Shown: positions 46,495 through 57,901 of the stretch, piece after piece | Layout of the letters: each line of letters starts with the position of its first letter | Position numbering within the stretch: position 1 is the first letter of the stretch | DNA from: Nemertoderma westbladi | Taxonomy: Eukaryota; Xenacoelomorpha; Nemertodermatida; Nemertodermatidae | DNA: 64,000 nucleotides | Direction of reading: 5' to 3' | NCBI GenBank assembly: GCA_032718475.1 | Contig: JAUCBJ010001929.1 | Location: 1-64,000, forward strand | The notes under the pieces: generated by a model | Told to the model about the DNA's origin: nothing | What the model saw: the letters and a program-made list of their open reading frames with translations, nothing else | Databases searched by the model: none | Made by a program: the position numbers and the translations under genes

Positions 46495-46815
46495 AATTTC
46501 TTTTTTTCTGTATATATTTTCCCGCTCAAATATTTATTGGTAAATGGATAGCCCACTATAAAAAGAAAGCTTCTGAATTGACAGATTCAAGAATAAAACT
46601 AATGAATGAAGTTATTATGGGTATGCGAATCATCAAATTATATGCTTGGGAGAAGGCTTTCTGTAGAAGAATTAATAAATCACGTAATTCAGAAATAAAG
46701 GAGACACAAAAAACATATTTCTGTGAAGGATTGTTAACTCGAGTGCCAGAAAGTTTCATTTTAATTGTCACATTCATCATCTTTGTTTCCCATAATTTCT
46801 TAGAAGGAGAAACAG
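46495..46815 (+). CDS. ABCC4-like: ABCC4/MRP4-like transporter, TMD1 exon (5' end cut)
   Basis: Frame FPAQIFIGKWIAHYKKKASE, then LTDSRIKLMNEVIMGMRIIK and LYAWEKAF, is the hallmark intracellular loop of TMD1 in MRPs; a membrane segment follows (FILIVTFIIFVSHNFLEG). The exon ends at G46815 before GT (46816) in phase 1, and joins the acceptor CAACAG (47734) so that the split codon reads Val, giving VFPIMSLLYVL as expected. There is no AG acceptor in the 60 bases before the conserved sequence; instead a TAA stands in frame upstream and BEL sequence begins. The upstream TMD1 residues (about 170 in MRP4) are missing. Confidence 0.85.
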
Positions 46816-47734
46816 GTCCATATGCATCCAGACAGATTCAGAATGTCTTGTCAAAATTCAATTATATCATAATACCATGATAATTTTTATTGTCTCAAGT
46901 AATCAATAAAATAGGATAATTGGGGTATTATTCTCCAGTACCACATAAACTTTATATGTATATGTAACTGGTACCACCATTTAATAGTCAAAGCCCTACA
47001 ACTATTAAATATAAATAACATATTAATCATAGGAAGGGATCTAGGGGCCTTATAATAATCATATCATAGCAAACAGTTGGTCGAAGCTAGAGGCTCCTCT
47101 ATCAATAACTTCTAGCGGTAAGTAGGGGTGGGCACTATTTCTATCCAAAGTATCTCCCAGTAATTACAAGTTTTAATCCCAGTAAAAGGAGTAAAAGACT
47201 GAGTTGACCCTGGCAAGTCTCGAACCTACAACCATTCATTCGATTGTAAGATCGGCAATCAAACCAAATGAACTAACCATATGATATATTTAATTCATTC
47301 ATAATGAATGATTCCCTAATACAAAGGAATTAAAGAGATGATGTTATCTATCTGGGAGGATAAGTTAGGCTATTTGTAATATAAGGGAATCAATTAAATT
47401 ACGAGCAAAGCAAGCATCTAAAATTGCCTGGTATCCCAATCTGCAACATGGGAAATGACCTCCAACAGCAGTTTACTCTGCTAAGGGATAATATATATAC
47501 ATTTTCAGATATATTAGTTATATTTATATATTTCTTATATATATATTATTTATCAAATAAATTCTGCATAATATCATTCATTTCAAATAACTTCTGAATA
47601 ATTTTCATAGTTGATATGCCCTATCAACATATCGCATATCAACATATCAACATATAGTTTGTGGAGATAGATGGCTGGATGCATGTGACTCTAAATTGTC
47701 CATTACTTAGGAAATGAACTAAATCCAACAACAG
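46816..47734 (+). other. ABCC intron (GT..AG), carrying a SINE
   Basis: 919 bp, starts GTCCATATGC and ends CAACAACAG; phase 1. It is AT-rich and contains a tRNA-related SINE on the - strand at 47030-47280. The splice pair is supported by the protein frame on both sides. Confidence 0.8.
47030..47280 (-). mobile_element. tRNA-derived SINE in the ABCC intron
   Basis: On the - strand a tRNA-like head starts near 47277 with an A box GTTAGTTCATTTGG and a B box GGTTCGAGAC (47226-47217). The far end contains CCCCTAGATCCCTTCCTAT (about 47052-47034), the same tail as the SINE cluster at 18.3-19.2 kb, although the head derives from a different tRNA-like sequence. Confidence 0.65.
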
Positions 47735-50700
47735 TTTTTCCAATTATGAGTCTTTTATATGTTCTTAATCAGTTTGTAAACATACTGGGCTTGAAAGGGG
47801 CTATGCTTTCTATAAGAATTCGGGTTTCATTACAGCGAATTGAGAATTTACTTCTCAGAGATTTAAAGGAGCCAACAACTATTGCCTACAATGTAAGCGG
47901 CAAAAATGAAATCTTACTTGGCCCTTCACCTTCATCTTCAAATGAAATTCCAGAAAATATAAGTAATAGCACATCATGTATAACTAACAGAGGAACTTTA
48001 GTACTGGATTCCGTATGCTCTCGTTATAGTGTCAAAAATTTGAGTTCCTATGCCAATGTGAATATAAATCTAATGGCAAATTCCTCAGAACTTATTTGCA
48101 TTGTTGGCCCTGTTGGGTCTGGGAAGTCGTCTTTGTTGAATACAATCCTTGGAGAATTACCTTTAGTATCTGGGAGAATCCAAGTTGGTGGTAAACTTAG
48201 CTATAGTCCACAAAGTGGTTGGGTATTTTCGGGTACAGTGATGGAGAATGTTGTATTTGGAGAAGAGTTTATTGAGGATAAATATTATAAAGTCATAAAA
48301 GTTTGTGAACTTGAAGATGATATTGGTAGTTTTCCAGAGGGACACAATTCCTTGGTTGGTGAACGTGGATTAGCATTATCAGGGGGTCAACGGGCTAGAA
48401 TATCATTAGCTAGAGCTGTTTATGCTGATGCAGATATTTATCTTCTTGATGATCCACTTTCAGCTGTTGATACGAATGTTGGCGCTTGTTTGTTTGAAAG
48501 GTGCATTAGGGGATATTTGAAAGAAAAAACAGTGATCTTGGCAACACACCAAATTCAATATTTGCAACAATCTACTAGAGTTCTTGCACTTGATAAAGGA
48601 AAGTCTGTGATATATGGAAAATATATAGATGTTTACAATTATCTGAATCAACACCATATATTTCACATTATTGAAAATAAAATACAGAAAGATATAGCAG
48701 ATAATGTAACTCCTCAGTTCAAACTTATGAGTACTGAAAGGATTAGCACATTGAAAGGTTCATCTACAACAAGTAATCCAAATATAAATATGGGTTATTA
48801 TATTTACTATATAAAAGCAACAGGTTTCACTTTATTATTTGCTGCATTGCCATTGGCACTTCTAGTACAAATAAGTACAATGATGTGCGATTGGTGGTTA
48901 GCACAATGGGCAATTTATGGAGATGCCATAGACTCTGCTTTTCTGTACAATAATTCAAATACCCTTTATTTTGCCAATGGTTCCTATATAAATAATAATA
49001 ATAACAATATCATATTAGCTATTGATTCAACTTCTGTAATGTTATCATTATTTTACTATTTCATAACTAGTGTACTAATGTTGCCATTTGAGCAAAATTA
49101 TATCATTGCTGTTTATGGCTGCTTAATCTTCATCTCTGTAATTTTCACTGGGATATCTGTGGTTGTCACAATTAGAACACTGTTAAGGGCTGCCTGTCGA
49201 TTGCATAATGACATGTTTCAGAGGATAATGTATGCCACATGTTATTTCTTTGACACAAACAGTGTTGGTGATATTCTAAATAAATTTTCGAAGGATATTG
49301 GTATAATAGATAATTTACTCCTGCAAAGACTGAATGAAGTGATTCGCTATGGCATCAGATGTTTTTGCATTGTTGTATTTGTGATTATCATGAATCCATA
49401 TATGTTGATTCCTGTATTTCCATTGGCTATTATCTTAATAACTCAGAGACACTTTTATGTACGGACATCAAAACAAGTTAAAAAAATTGAGGGATCACTT
49501 CGCACTCCAATATTCCACCACATATCCGTTTCATTGGAGGGACTGAGTGTCATTCGAGCACTAGATGCAAGAAAGCGATTTGAATATGAATTATATGGTC
49601 ATTTAGATGCTCATTCTCGTGTTTCGATTGTTTATATACTTGTTGGTAGATGGTTTGGCTTCTCAATTGATGCATTTTGCAACATATTTATAACATTTAC
49701 GGCACTTACAGCTGTGCTCAGGTCTGATAGTTTGGATCCAGGATCAGTTGGTTTATCACTTACATATTCATTCGCTACCATGATGATGTTTCAGTACTTG
49801 GTAAGAACGATTACTGAGGTTGAAGAGCTTATGACATCAGTTGGAAGAGTTTATAACTATACAAAAGTGGATCAAGAGAAAAGTATCATAACATGTGTTA
49901 AACCTAATCTTCTATCAAATATATTTGTCAACAATCCATCGATCCACTTTCAAGAACTCTGTTTATCATACCATGAATCGCTGCCACAAGTTTTAATAAA
50001 TGTTTCTTTTAATGTCAATGCCAGAGAAAAAATAGGAATTGTTGGACGTACTGGTGCAGGAAAGAGTTCGTTAACAGCTGCATTGTTCCAACTAACTGAA
50101 ACAACTGGTTCTTTGATGATTGGTGGTACTGATGTGACCAAAGTGAATCTCAATGATCTCAGAAAATGTATTTCAATTATTCCTCAAGATCCTGTATTAT
50201 TCTCTGGAACTCTGCGATATAATCTTGACCCTTTTAAAGAATTCTCCGATGCAGATATTTGGATGACATTGGGTGATGTAAAGCTTGATAAAGCTGTTAG
50301 GGAAAGGACAGCAAGTATTCTGGAAAATCATGTTGCACTTTTCAAACATAAAACTAAAAAAAAAGAAAATGAAATATTGATAAACTCATCTTTAACTATA
50401 AATATTGATAATGTTGGATTAAATTCCAAAGTAATTGAGTATGGTGCTAATTTTAGTGTTGGTGAGAGACAACTAATCTGTCTCGCTAGAGCTATGCTGA
50501 GGAAGAATAAGATAATTGTTGTGGATGAAGCTACAGCCAATGTTGATAATAAAACTGATTTGGTTATTCAAGAGACAATAAGAAGTAAGTTTACTGACTG
50601 TACCGTTCTTACTATCGCCCACAGACTTAATACTGTCATGGACTCAGATAAGATCTTAGTAATGGATGGTGGAAGGGTTGTTGAATTTGGTACCCCTGAT

Positions 50701-50763
50701 GAATTGATGGCTAATGAAACTGGTCATTTTTCTGCTCTGTTGAGAAAACCAGTAAATTTATAA
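47735..50763 (+). CDS. ABCC4-like: ABCC4/MRP4-like transporter, final exon: NBD1, TMD2, NBD2
   Basis: One large exon in phase with the previous one, open to TAA 50761-50763. Counting from the internal Met at 47746: end of TMD1 (residues 1-40), NBD1 with Walker A GPVGSGKSSLLN (121), Q-loop YSPQSGWVF, signature LSGGQRARISLARA (about 210), Walker B IYLLDDPLSAVD and H-loop LATHQ; TMD2 from about 349 with a glycosylation-prone extracellular loop (NNSN, NGS); NBD2 with Walker A GRTGAGKSSLT (767), PQDPVLFSGTLRYNLDP, signature SVGERQLICLARAML (about 903), Walker B IIVVDEATANVD and TIAHRLNT. All ATPase motifs of both halves are intact. MRP4-type pumps export organic anions and cyclic nucleotides across the plasma membrane. 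Exons this long are unusual for the family. Confidence 0.93.
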
Positions 50764-51020
50764 ATATTTATGCTTTATACCAGATGTATTGGTTTAAAAG
50801 AAGATATAAAAATTAAAGACATTTATAATGATAATTTATATTCAATTAATAATTTGTTGTAAATTTAATTCAATCTAATCTTAAATTATTATCTGCTGGA
50901 ATAATTTAACTCTTCCTGAAAAATATTAACAGTTTACGTTTATACAGAACCTTTGTATAAAGTTATAATGATAATAGTAGTGAATGTACACTTTTAATAT
51001 TCTAAACCCTTTTCGCAATC
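50764..51020 (+). other. ABCC 3' UTR and downstream sequence
   Basis: AT-rich. ATTAAA at 50812-50817 could be a polyadenylation signal; no AATAAA occurs nearer to the stop. Confidence 0.35.
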
Positions 51021-52560
51021 GGAGGCGTAGCGAGGGGGGGGGGGGGGGGGTCTCAGGAATTCGTAGCCCGCGATTATTCTTAGCCTGCAAAACAATAAAG
51101 TTTATTGTTTTGGTTCCCACAATACGCCTCTGAAACCTGCTCCTTTACTAACATGTTCCTTTACTAACTCGCGGACTAAGAATACCCGTGGGCTAAGAAT
51201 ACTCACGGGCTAAGAATTCACCCAACCCGAGTGGGGGTGGGGGTGGTGGTCTTTCCCCAGGCACATTCACACATTGGCGCAGTTGCCACCCAAAAATGTT
51301 ATTTGCTGGCTTCGCCCACCATTCAATATATTATATGTGCACTCTATCATACTACTGTATCAATAGAATTGATATATTGCTGCATTTTCTTGGATAACTA
51401 ATTGACTCAATTTTTGATGCTCCCAAATTTTGGATAATAAAAATTTGTAAAATGTAAAATGACTAACTTTTAACATTGTCAATGGTGTTTTATAAGTTGC
51501 TTAATTGAATGACAGAAATTACTATATTTAAATTTATCAATACGCAATTTACATCTAAATTTCAATGAAAATAATGCGAGTATGATCATTTATTGAAAGC
51601 ATTTCTGGAAAGCTGATTCAAACTGGGGCACTTTAACAACGTGATACTCATGACGGCTGTGCCATTTATTGCTACCCAAATTGCATTCACAACCCAAAAA
51701 TCCAAAAAAAAGAATTAAGAAAATTAAAAATTTTGAAAAAAATAACTTACGGGCACCACTTGGAATGAAAACTACATAAATTAGAGTTATGTTTTTTCTT
51801 ACTTTTAATATGACTTTACGGAATTCTATAAAAATATTGGACTGAACAATATTGAATTTCCTAGTAACATCAATTAAAAGCCATATTCTACATATCTTTA
51901 TAGTAAGTAAGAGTTATGATAATATCATATTGTTGAAATAAAGGTGGATAAAATTAATCTGTACTACTACCTATAATACCTATACTACTACTGGTATCGT
52001 CATACTGCATTGCAGGTACATTATATATATATATTAAGAAGGCTATATCGCCTCAGAAATCGGCCATGTCTCAAGAAAATTTATGACTTATCCCAAAGAA
52101 GAACGTAAAAATAGACAATGAATACATGCAATCATTGATAAGCTGATGAAACACTCATATAATAATAAATTGTATCCTATGCTATTGCACCATATGCTCC
52201 TATAAACTTGCCCATATTGTGTATTTTAAACCTTTGCATACCAAACCTATTTTATATATCCCTAGCTGGAACCTAAACAATTTACCTCATTTATGCTTTA
52301 TTTCATATGATTTTGAGCTCAATATATATCAGGGTTGCCACTCAATTTCAGTTTCAATTTTCCCTGACTTTTTGAAACATTTCCCTGTCTGAAGTTTATA
52401 TATGAATTCTATCTATAATTTTATCTTCTTTAAAAATTCAGACTTTATATTTAGTGATGTGAGGAAATGAAATGGTGAGCGAAGAGAGCAAAATTTTTTC
52501 ACATATTTTCGCTTAGTTATGACACATTTCCTGTATATATCTAAATCCCTGACTATATAC
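51021..52560. other. Intergenic region with G-tract and dispersed repeats
   Basis: A G-tract at about 51036-51050 is followed by short GGGCTAAGAATAC-type repeats to 51215. The segment 51541-51640 recurs at 55027-55125 (ATTTCAATGAAAATAATGCG). The segment 52330-52560, with TTTCCCTGACTTTTTGAAAC, recurs inverted at 56765-57030. No gene was found. Confidence 0.5.
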
Positions 52561-52564
52561 CCGA

Positions 52565-53825
52565 TATATTTCAACTCACCGATTGGTTGGTTATCTTGGG
52601 GCCCCATATAATTCAACTCACTGATTGGTTGGTTATCTCGGGGCCCGAGATAATTCAACTCATTATTAAGTCGGGGTCCGAGATAATTAAACTCACTGAT
52701 TGGTTCGTCTATCTCGGGGCCCGAGATAATTAAATGCACTGATTGTTAGGGTATATCAGGGCCCGAGTTATTAAGTTGTGGTCCGAGATAATTCAATTCA
52801 CTGATTGGTTGGTTATCTTAGGGCCCGAGATAATTCAACGCAATGATTAGTTGGTTATCTCGGGGCCCGAGTTATTAAGTCGGAGCCCGATATAATTCAA
52901 CTCACTGATTGGTAGGGTATCTCGGGGCCCGAGATAATTCAACTCACTGATTGGTTGGTTATCTTGGGGCCCGAGATACAGTAATTAAACACACTGATTG
53001 GTAGGTTATCTCAGGGCCCGAGTAATTAATTAATTCGGGGTCCGAGATAATTCAACTCACTGATTGGTTGGTTATCTCAGGGCCCGAGTTAATAAGTCGG
53101 GGCCCGAGATAATTCAACGCAGTGATTGGTTGGTTATCTCGGGGCCTGAGATAATTAAGGGGGGTACACCATTTTCGAACAACTCTTCGATTTATCACTC
53201 TCAGCGTTTCAAAATTGTTTGGTTTTGGCTAAAATTTTGAATATAGGTGCCTAAGATGCTATTCTACATGACAGGTCAGAAAAAAAATTTTTTCGTTATT
53301 TAATATTAGTACTATTATTATTAATATTATTAGTAATATTAGTAATGTTATTAGTATTACTCAAAAATTGCTCAAAAATTGTAGAAGTAGTAGGGTTTTG
53401 AAGTTGACAATTTCATAAAAAAAATATTTGGAGATAATCGACCTTTCATTATACATAGTAATAGTAATTTCAATAGGATTCCCTAAATGGAAATTGTTAT
53501 AACTTGAAAACTAAAAGAGTTATTAAATAGCGGTTTTCAGATTTCGAAACACCATTCAATGGTGCATTATAGTAGACCATAAAAAAATTTCGACATATTT
53601 TGGACCAAAATGGTGTACCCCCCCCCCCCTTAAACTCACTGATTGGTTGGTTATCTCAGGGCCCGAGATAATTTAACACACTGATTGGTAGGATATCTCG
53701 GGGACCGAGATAATTAAACACACTGATTGGTAGGCTATCTCGCGGCCCGAGTTATTTCTGATATGATAATTTTATTTAGTTTATTATGATAATTCAATAC
53801 ACTGATTGGTTGCTTATCTTGTTAA
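52565..53825. repeat. Palindromic minisatellite, about 15 units, split by a MITE
   Basis: Units of roughly 40-65 bp contain CTCACTGATTGGTTGGTTA followed by ATCTCGGGGCCCGAGAT, a near-perfect palindrome. I count about eleven units in 52570-53158 and four in 53634-53825, diverged by a few bases each. There is no coding content. Confidence 0.9.
53159..53629. mobile_element. 471-bp MITE with TTAA target duplication
   Basis: Terminal inverted repeats GGGGGGTACACCATTTT and AAAATGGTGTACCC plus C-tract, flanked by TTAA on both sides (53155-53158 and 53630-53633). Without it the minisatellite unit is continuous. TTAA duplication is characteristic of piggyBac-type transposition. No ORF of note. Confidence 0.85.
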
Positions 53826-53867
53826 ACGTTTGGCAGACTACATCGTCCCTTTCATTTAGAAACCACC

Positions 53868-55030
53868 TACAGTCTGAAGCTACAGACCTGTTCTTTGAGA
53901 TTTTCTCAAAGTTTTTCTAAAAGTGTCTAAAAGTCATTACATTACTCCCAACGGCCGCTTTGAATTCTTGTAGACACTTTTAGTTTGGAATCTCAAAGTG
54001 ATTTCCTGCTTTTAGGCACTTTGAATTCTTTGCGAAATATCACTTTGAGGTAGTTTACGGCACTTTGATTTCTTTGAGAAAATAAACTCCGAGGTATTCC
54101 TGATTGCCAGCTCGTGGTAAGTTAACAGATTCAGAGGCATTCTCGGGGAACAATATCATGCGGGCAACAAAGTGATACTTGTGGGCTGGCCAGTTGTTGG
54201 CTAGAAGCTATTCCCATAAATTTATAACATTGAGGTTCCTGAGGCCATTACGGGATGGGTTTTCGGTCGCAAGTACAAATTGAATTTACGGCACCCTTTG
54301 ACAAGCATTCTACCGCCCCCCCCCCCCCCACCCACCCCTTCTATTTGGAAATAATAACCTTTTATAAAAGTCTTTCTAAAAAACATTCTTAAAAATCAAA
54401 TAATACATGAAACATAATTAGTGAAACAAGATTAATGCTTGACAAGATTGATTAATTTAATAATAACATAATACAATATAAGATTAACAATTAATATAAG
54501 AGAAACTGCACTGCATTTTCTCTGTGTATACGCAGTTTCATTATAATGACCTGAAGAAGCCCTGTTGGGAGAAAGTTATAATAACTTTTGTTATTGATTT
54601 CATTAGTCACCTGAGGTCAAACCGTTCTACCTAACTGTTTAATATGATAACTACGGTGACGAGAGCGCGAGAATTCATTCTTAAAAACTAAGAAAGGCTT
54701 TCAACTTTCAAGTAGGATAGAACGGCTACACTCTTGTGTTGTTTTAACTTAATAGAGATATTAAAATATCCCCTGCCCCCAGTATTTTTTGGAGGCATTT
54801 TTATTGTTTCATAGAGGTTTTTATTACTTATATTTTACCCTTCAGTCAAAGTCAATATACCCCATACCATAGCCAGCTTCAGGCAGGACTGTATGAAATG
54901 ACTGACAGTACTACTTTGAAATATTTGAGGACACTTTGTCATTTTCTTAGACCACTTTTAGAACTTTGAGACACTTTTAGTTCTTTGAGAAAATCTCAAA
55001 GAACAGATGCACTTTGAGACCCCGACTGTA
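53868..55030. mobile_element. Foldback or MITE-like element with CTTTGAG repeats
   Basis: The ends are inverted: TACAGTCTG at 53868 and CCGACTGTA at about 55022-55030, each followed inward by GTTCTTTGAGATTTTCTCAA and CTAAAAGTGTCT. Further CACTTTGA motifs fill the sub-terminal regions. There is a C-tract at about 54316-54329 and no transposase. A target duplication was not found. Confidence 0.55.
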
Positions 55031-55185
55031 CATCTAAATTTCAATGAAAATAATGCGAGTATGATCATTTATCGAAAGCATTTCTGGAAACCTGATTCAA
55101 TCCGGGACACTTTAACCACATGAAAGCTGTCACACAACCTAAAAATATTTTTTTAATTATTAAGTATAACTACAGTACCAATGTT

Positions 55186-55410
55186 TTATGATCTTTTACT
55201 CAATTTAGAGTCATGGAAAACCCTGAAGAAAGTAGATACACAATTATTTTGTGGAAATTCTAAAAATTTTATTTTTGGGTGCATTTTCCCGTTTTCTTCC
55301 ATTTGATTTGCAGTATCAAGGGGGGAAAACTCCAAGGCTTGACTCGTAGGCTTGACTTCCGCTAAGACCGAACCACTAACAATCAGTGAAACTGTTAGGA
55401 TGAACTTCAT
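55186..55410 (-). CDS. Possible small secreted protein (74 aa)
   Basis: ATG 55410 on the - strand starts MKFILTVSLIVSGSVLAEV, a textbook short signal peptide with an Ala-x-Ala-like cleavage region near residues 15-18, then about 55 polar residues with one Cys. The second half (MEENGKMHPK and following) has a diverged inverted copy at 57048-57165 that lacks the signal-peptide part. No family recognised. The location, inside a repeat-rich shuffled region, argues for caution; it may be chance. Confidence 0.3.
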   Translation of the reverse strand: MKFILTVSLIVSGSVLAEVKPTSQALEFSPLDTANQMEENGKMHPKIKFLEFPQNNCVSTFFRVFHDSKLSKRS

Positions 55411-55609
55411 TAAAAACTGCTACAGCAACAGTAACTGTGGAAGTTTCATATCTAAACATAAATGTATCTTGTCTTATTTTAATGTCGTTTGATCTTCTGT
55501 TCGATGCCTGGTTGTGCTGCAAATACATTTTATTGACTCAATTATCCCGAGACCATCAATGATCATTACCATATTCTTGTGTTGTTATAATATTAAGCCA
55601 TATGTTTTA

Positions 55610-57512
55610 ACCATCACAATTATTATCTACCATCTCATTAGCATGATTGTTTTACCGTAAACACAGCGGGAGTTTTATGTCTAAATATAAACGTGGTTTT
55701 TGACGCAATCTGAGTAGCGAACTACCCATAAATAAATTATATGTTTCAGTATCTATAAACATTGGTTTTATAATTGTATAGTATAAGTTGAGTATTATTG
55801 TAATTCCCCATGTATCCCACTGTCTACTGTAACCTTACTTTACCCATACTTTATATTACCGTTATAGTAGTTCTTTCTGTTAATTTCTAATATTTTTAAA
55901 TATTCGGCAAATTTTCCAAATTAAACTTAAATTGACATACATTCTTAATTATTTACATAAAAAATTCTGAAAATCAAGAATATAAACATAATTTTCCTCC
56001 GAAACCACAAAAATTAGTAACTAATTAGTAACATAAACGACCCTGCCCAGGCCGCCCAGGCGGGCTCTTATTCGAGTAAATGCGGTATTTTAATATCATA
56101 CGTTAAATGTAGAACCTATTCATATAATACAAAACTCAAAACAGAAATATCACTAAGAATTCTGTAATTCGAAAAAATAAGTAAACTTCAATTATACCTT
56201 TGATATCAGCTTTTATTAATATAATAAATAATAATATAATAAACCGAATAAAGTACTAAGCAATGTTAATTAAATATTTAATTGCTCATAAAAATTTACA
56301 ACATAATCATTGATTTTAATGATATGTCCACGTTGTTACCAGGGAGACCATGTTTCACTGCATCATCCTCCAGTGCATTGTAATCATATTCCGAATTGAA
56401 AACACTTCCTCCATACTGGGTACCATGGACTCATCTACTGTAGGCCTCTAGGACATCTTAGAGTAGTTTTACAGTTTTATTTTTGTTCATCTACCATAAT
56501 CATTTTAGCTTCAACCATGTATTAATTATTTTACAAGTAGTCAGATCATCTTAAATGACATAATTATTATTAATATGTTTTTTTTATGCCAATACTTAGA
56601 GATAAATCCAAAGATATGTATTTATCTATATATTGATTGTCTCAACAAGCAGAAAAATGTCCCATTTCATTAGAGTAATTCATTAGGGGTACCAACCAAA
56701 TTCAACAACCCTTCCACCATCCATTACTATGATCTTATCTGAGTCCAATGTCATTTTTTCTTTAAATATCAGGGAAATGTCAGGGAATTCTAGTAAAAAT
56801 GGGACAAATGAGAAAGGGGGGAAAAGTTAGGGAATTTGATATATACAGGAAATGCGTCATAACTAAGAGAAAATATGTGAAAAAATTTTGCTCTCTTCGC
56901 TCGCCATTTCATTTCCTCACATCACTAAATATAAAGTCTGAATTTTTCAAGAAGATAATTATAGATAGAAGTCATATATAAACTTCAGACAGGGAAATTT
57001 TTCAAAAAGTTAGGGAAAATTGAAACTGAAAATTATCTGTTTTGGAATCAAATGGAAGAAAATGGGAAAATGCACCCAAAAATAAATTTTTTAGAATTTT
57101 CACAAAGTAATTTTTATCCACTTTCTTCAGGGTTTTCCATGACTCTAAATTGAGTAAAAGATCATAGTTTTTTTAGTTTCATTGTGTTTAATCAAATAAA
57201 ATTGACATTATTATACGTTAAAATGTGCACAGCATGAATAAAAACAGATCAATATGGGTAATATAATGTATGGGTAAAGTAAGGTTACAGTAGACAGTGG
57301 GATACATGGGGAATTACAATAATACTCAACTTATACTATACAATTATAAAACCAATGTTTATAGATACTGAAACATATAATTTATTTATGGGTAGTTCGC
57401 TACTCAGATTGCGTCAAAAACCACGTTTATATTTAGACATAAAACTCCCGCTGTGTTTACGGTAAAACATATCATGCTAATGAGATGGTAGATAATAATT
57501 GTGATGGTTAAT
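55610..57512. repeat. Shuffled inverted duplications
   Basis: Block 55610-55862 is repeated inverted at 57265-57512 (TTGTGATGGTTAA...GTAAGGTTACAG, >90% by eye). Block 55184-55305 is inverted at 57048-57165. The order of the two blocks is not that of one simple inverted repeat, so more than one event occurred. 55870-56640 has no recognised feature. Confidence 0.75.
56640..56757 (-). pseudogene. Fragment of an ABCC NBD2 C-terminus, inverted
   Basis: On the - strand about 110 bp match the end of the ABCC exon at 50636-50745: GACTCAGATAAGATCATAGT (one mismatch), reading DSDKIIVMDGGRVVEFG, then a small insertion and SNEMGHFSAC with stops. It is a partial inverted copy of the transporter's last residues, without the upstream NBD2 motifs. 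Confidence 0.85.
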
Positions 57513-57720
57513 GTGACGGGATCCACTGAGGATCCCGGTTTATCCAGTGTCTTATCTACGCGTCCCGCCGTGTGTGTGAAAAGGAGTTCTGATGTTATTG
57601 AATAACTCTGACTATTGTTGTTCCGTATGTATAAATAGATATATATAAGATAGAGTATAGGCACAGTTGAATTGAGTTGACATTGTTATTCATTAGCAGG
57701 AACTATTGGCATTGATTCTA
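57513..57720. repeat. LTR start related to the third BEL element (probably split by the LINE)
   Basis: TGTGACGGGATCC followed by GAGGATCCCGG and TACGCGTCCCG parallels 37363-37425. It begins exactly where homology of the inverted block stops. Sequence similar to the later part of that LTR resumes at about 63560, after the LINE. Limits toward the LINE are uncertain. Confidence 0.5.
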
Positions 57721-57901
57721 TTGCTGTACTGACCAGTAGTCAGTACAGCAATGCCTGACTGCTGATAGGCCTATCAACTATGGTCTGTGCTGGGCTGAAG
57801 CCTCATTAATTTTCCAAACTTCCACCAAGTTACATGCTGGCTGGTCTGCCCTTGAAACGAATACCAACATGATGAATAATTTGTAACCCAATCCAACTAC
57901 A

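Noticed and set aside
52565-53160. Regular repeats considered as a CRISPR array
   Set aside because: Units diverge, spacing is uneven, spacers are parts of the same unit and the genome is eukaryotic.
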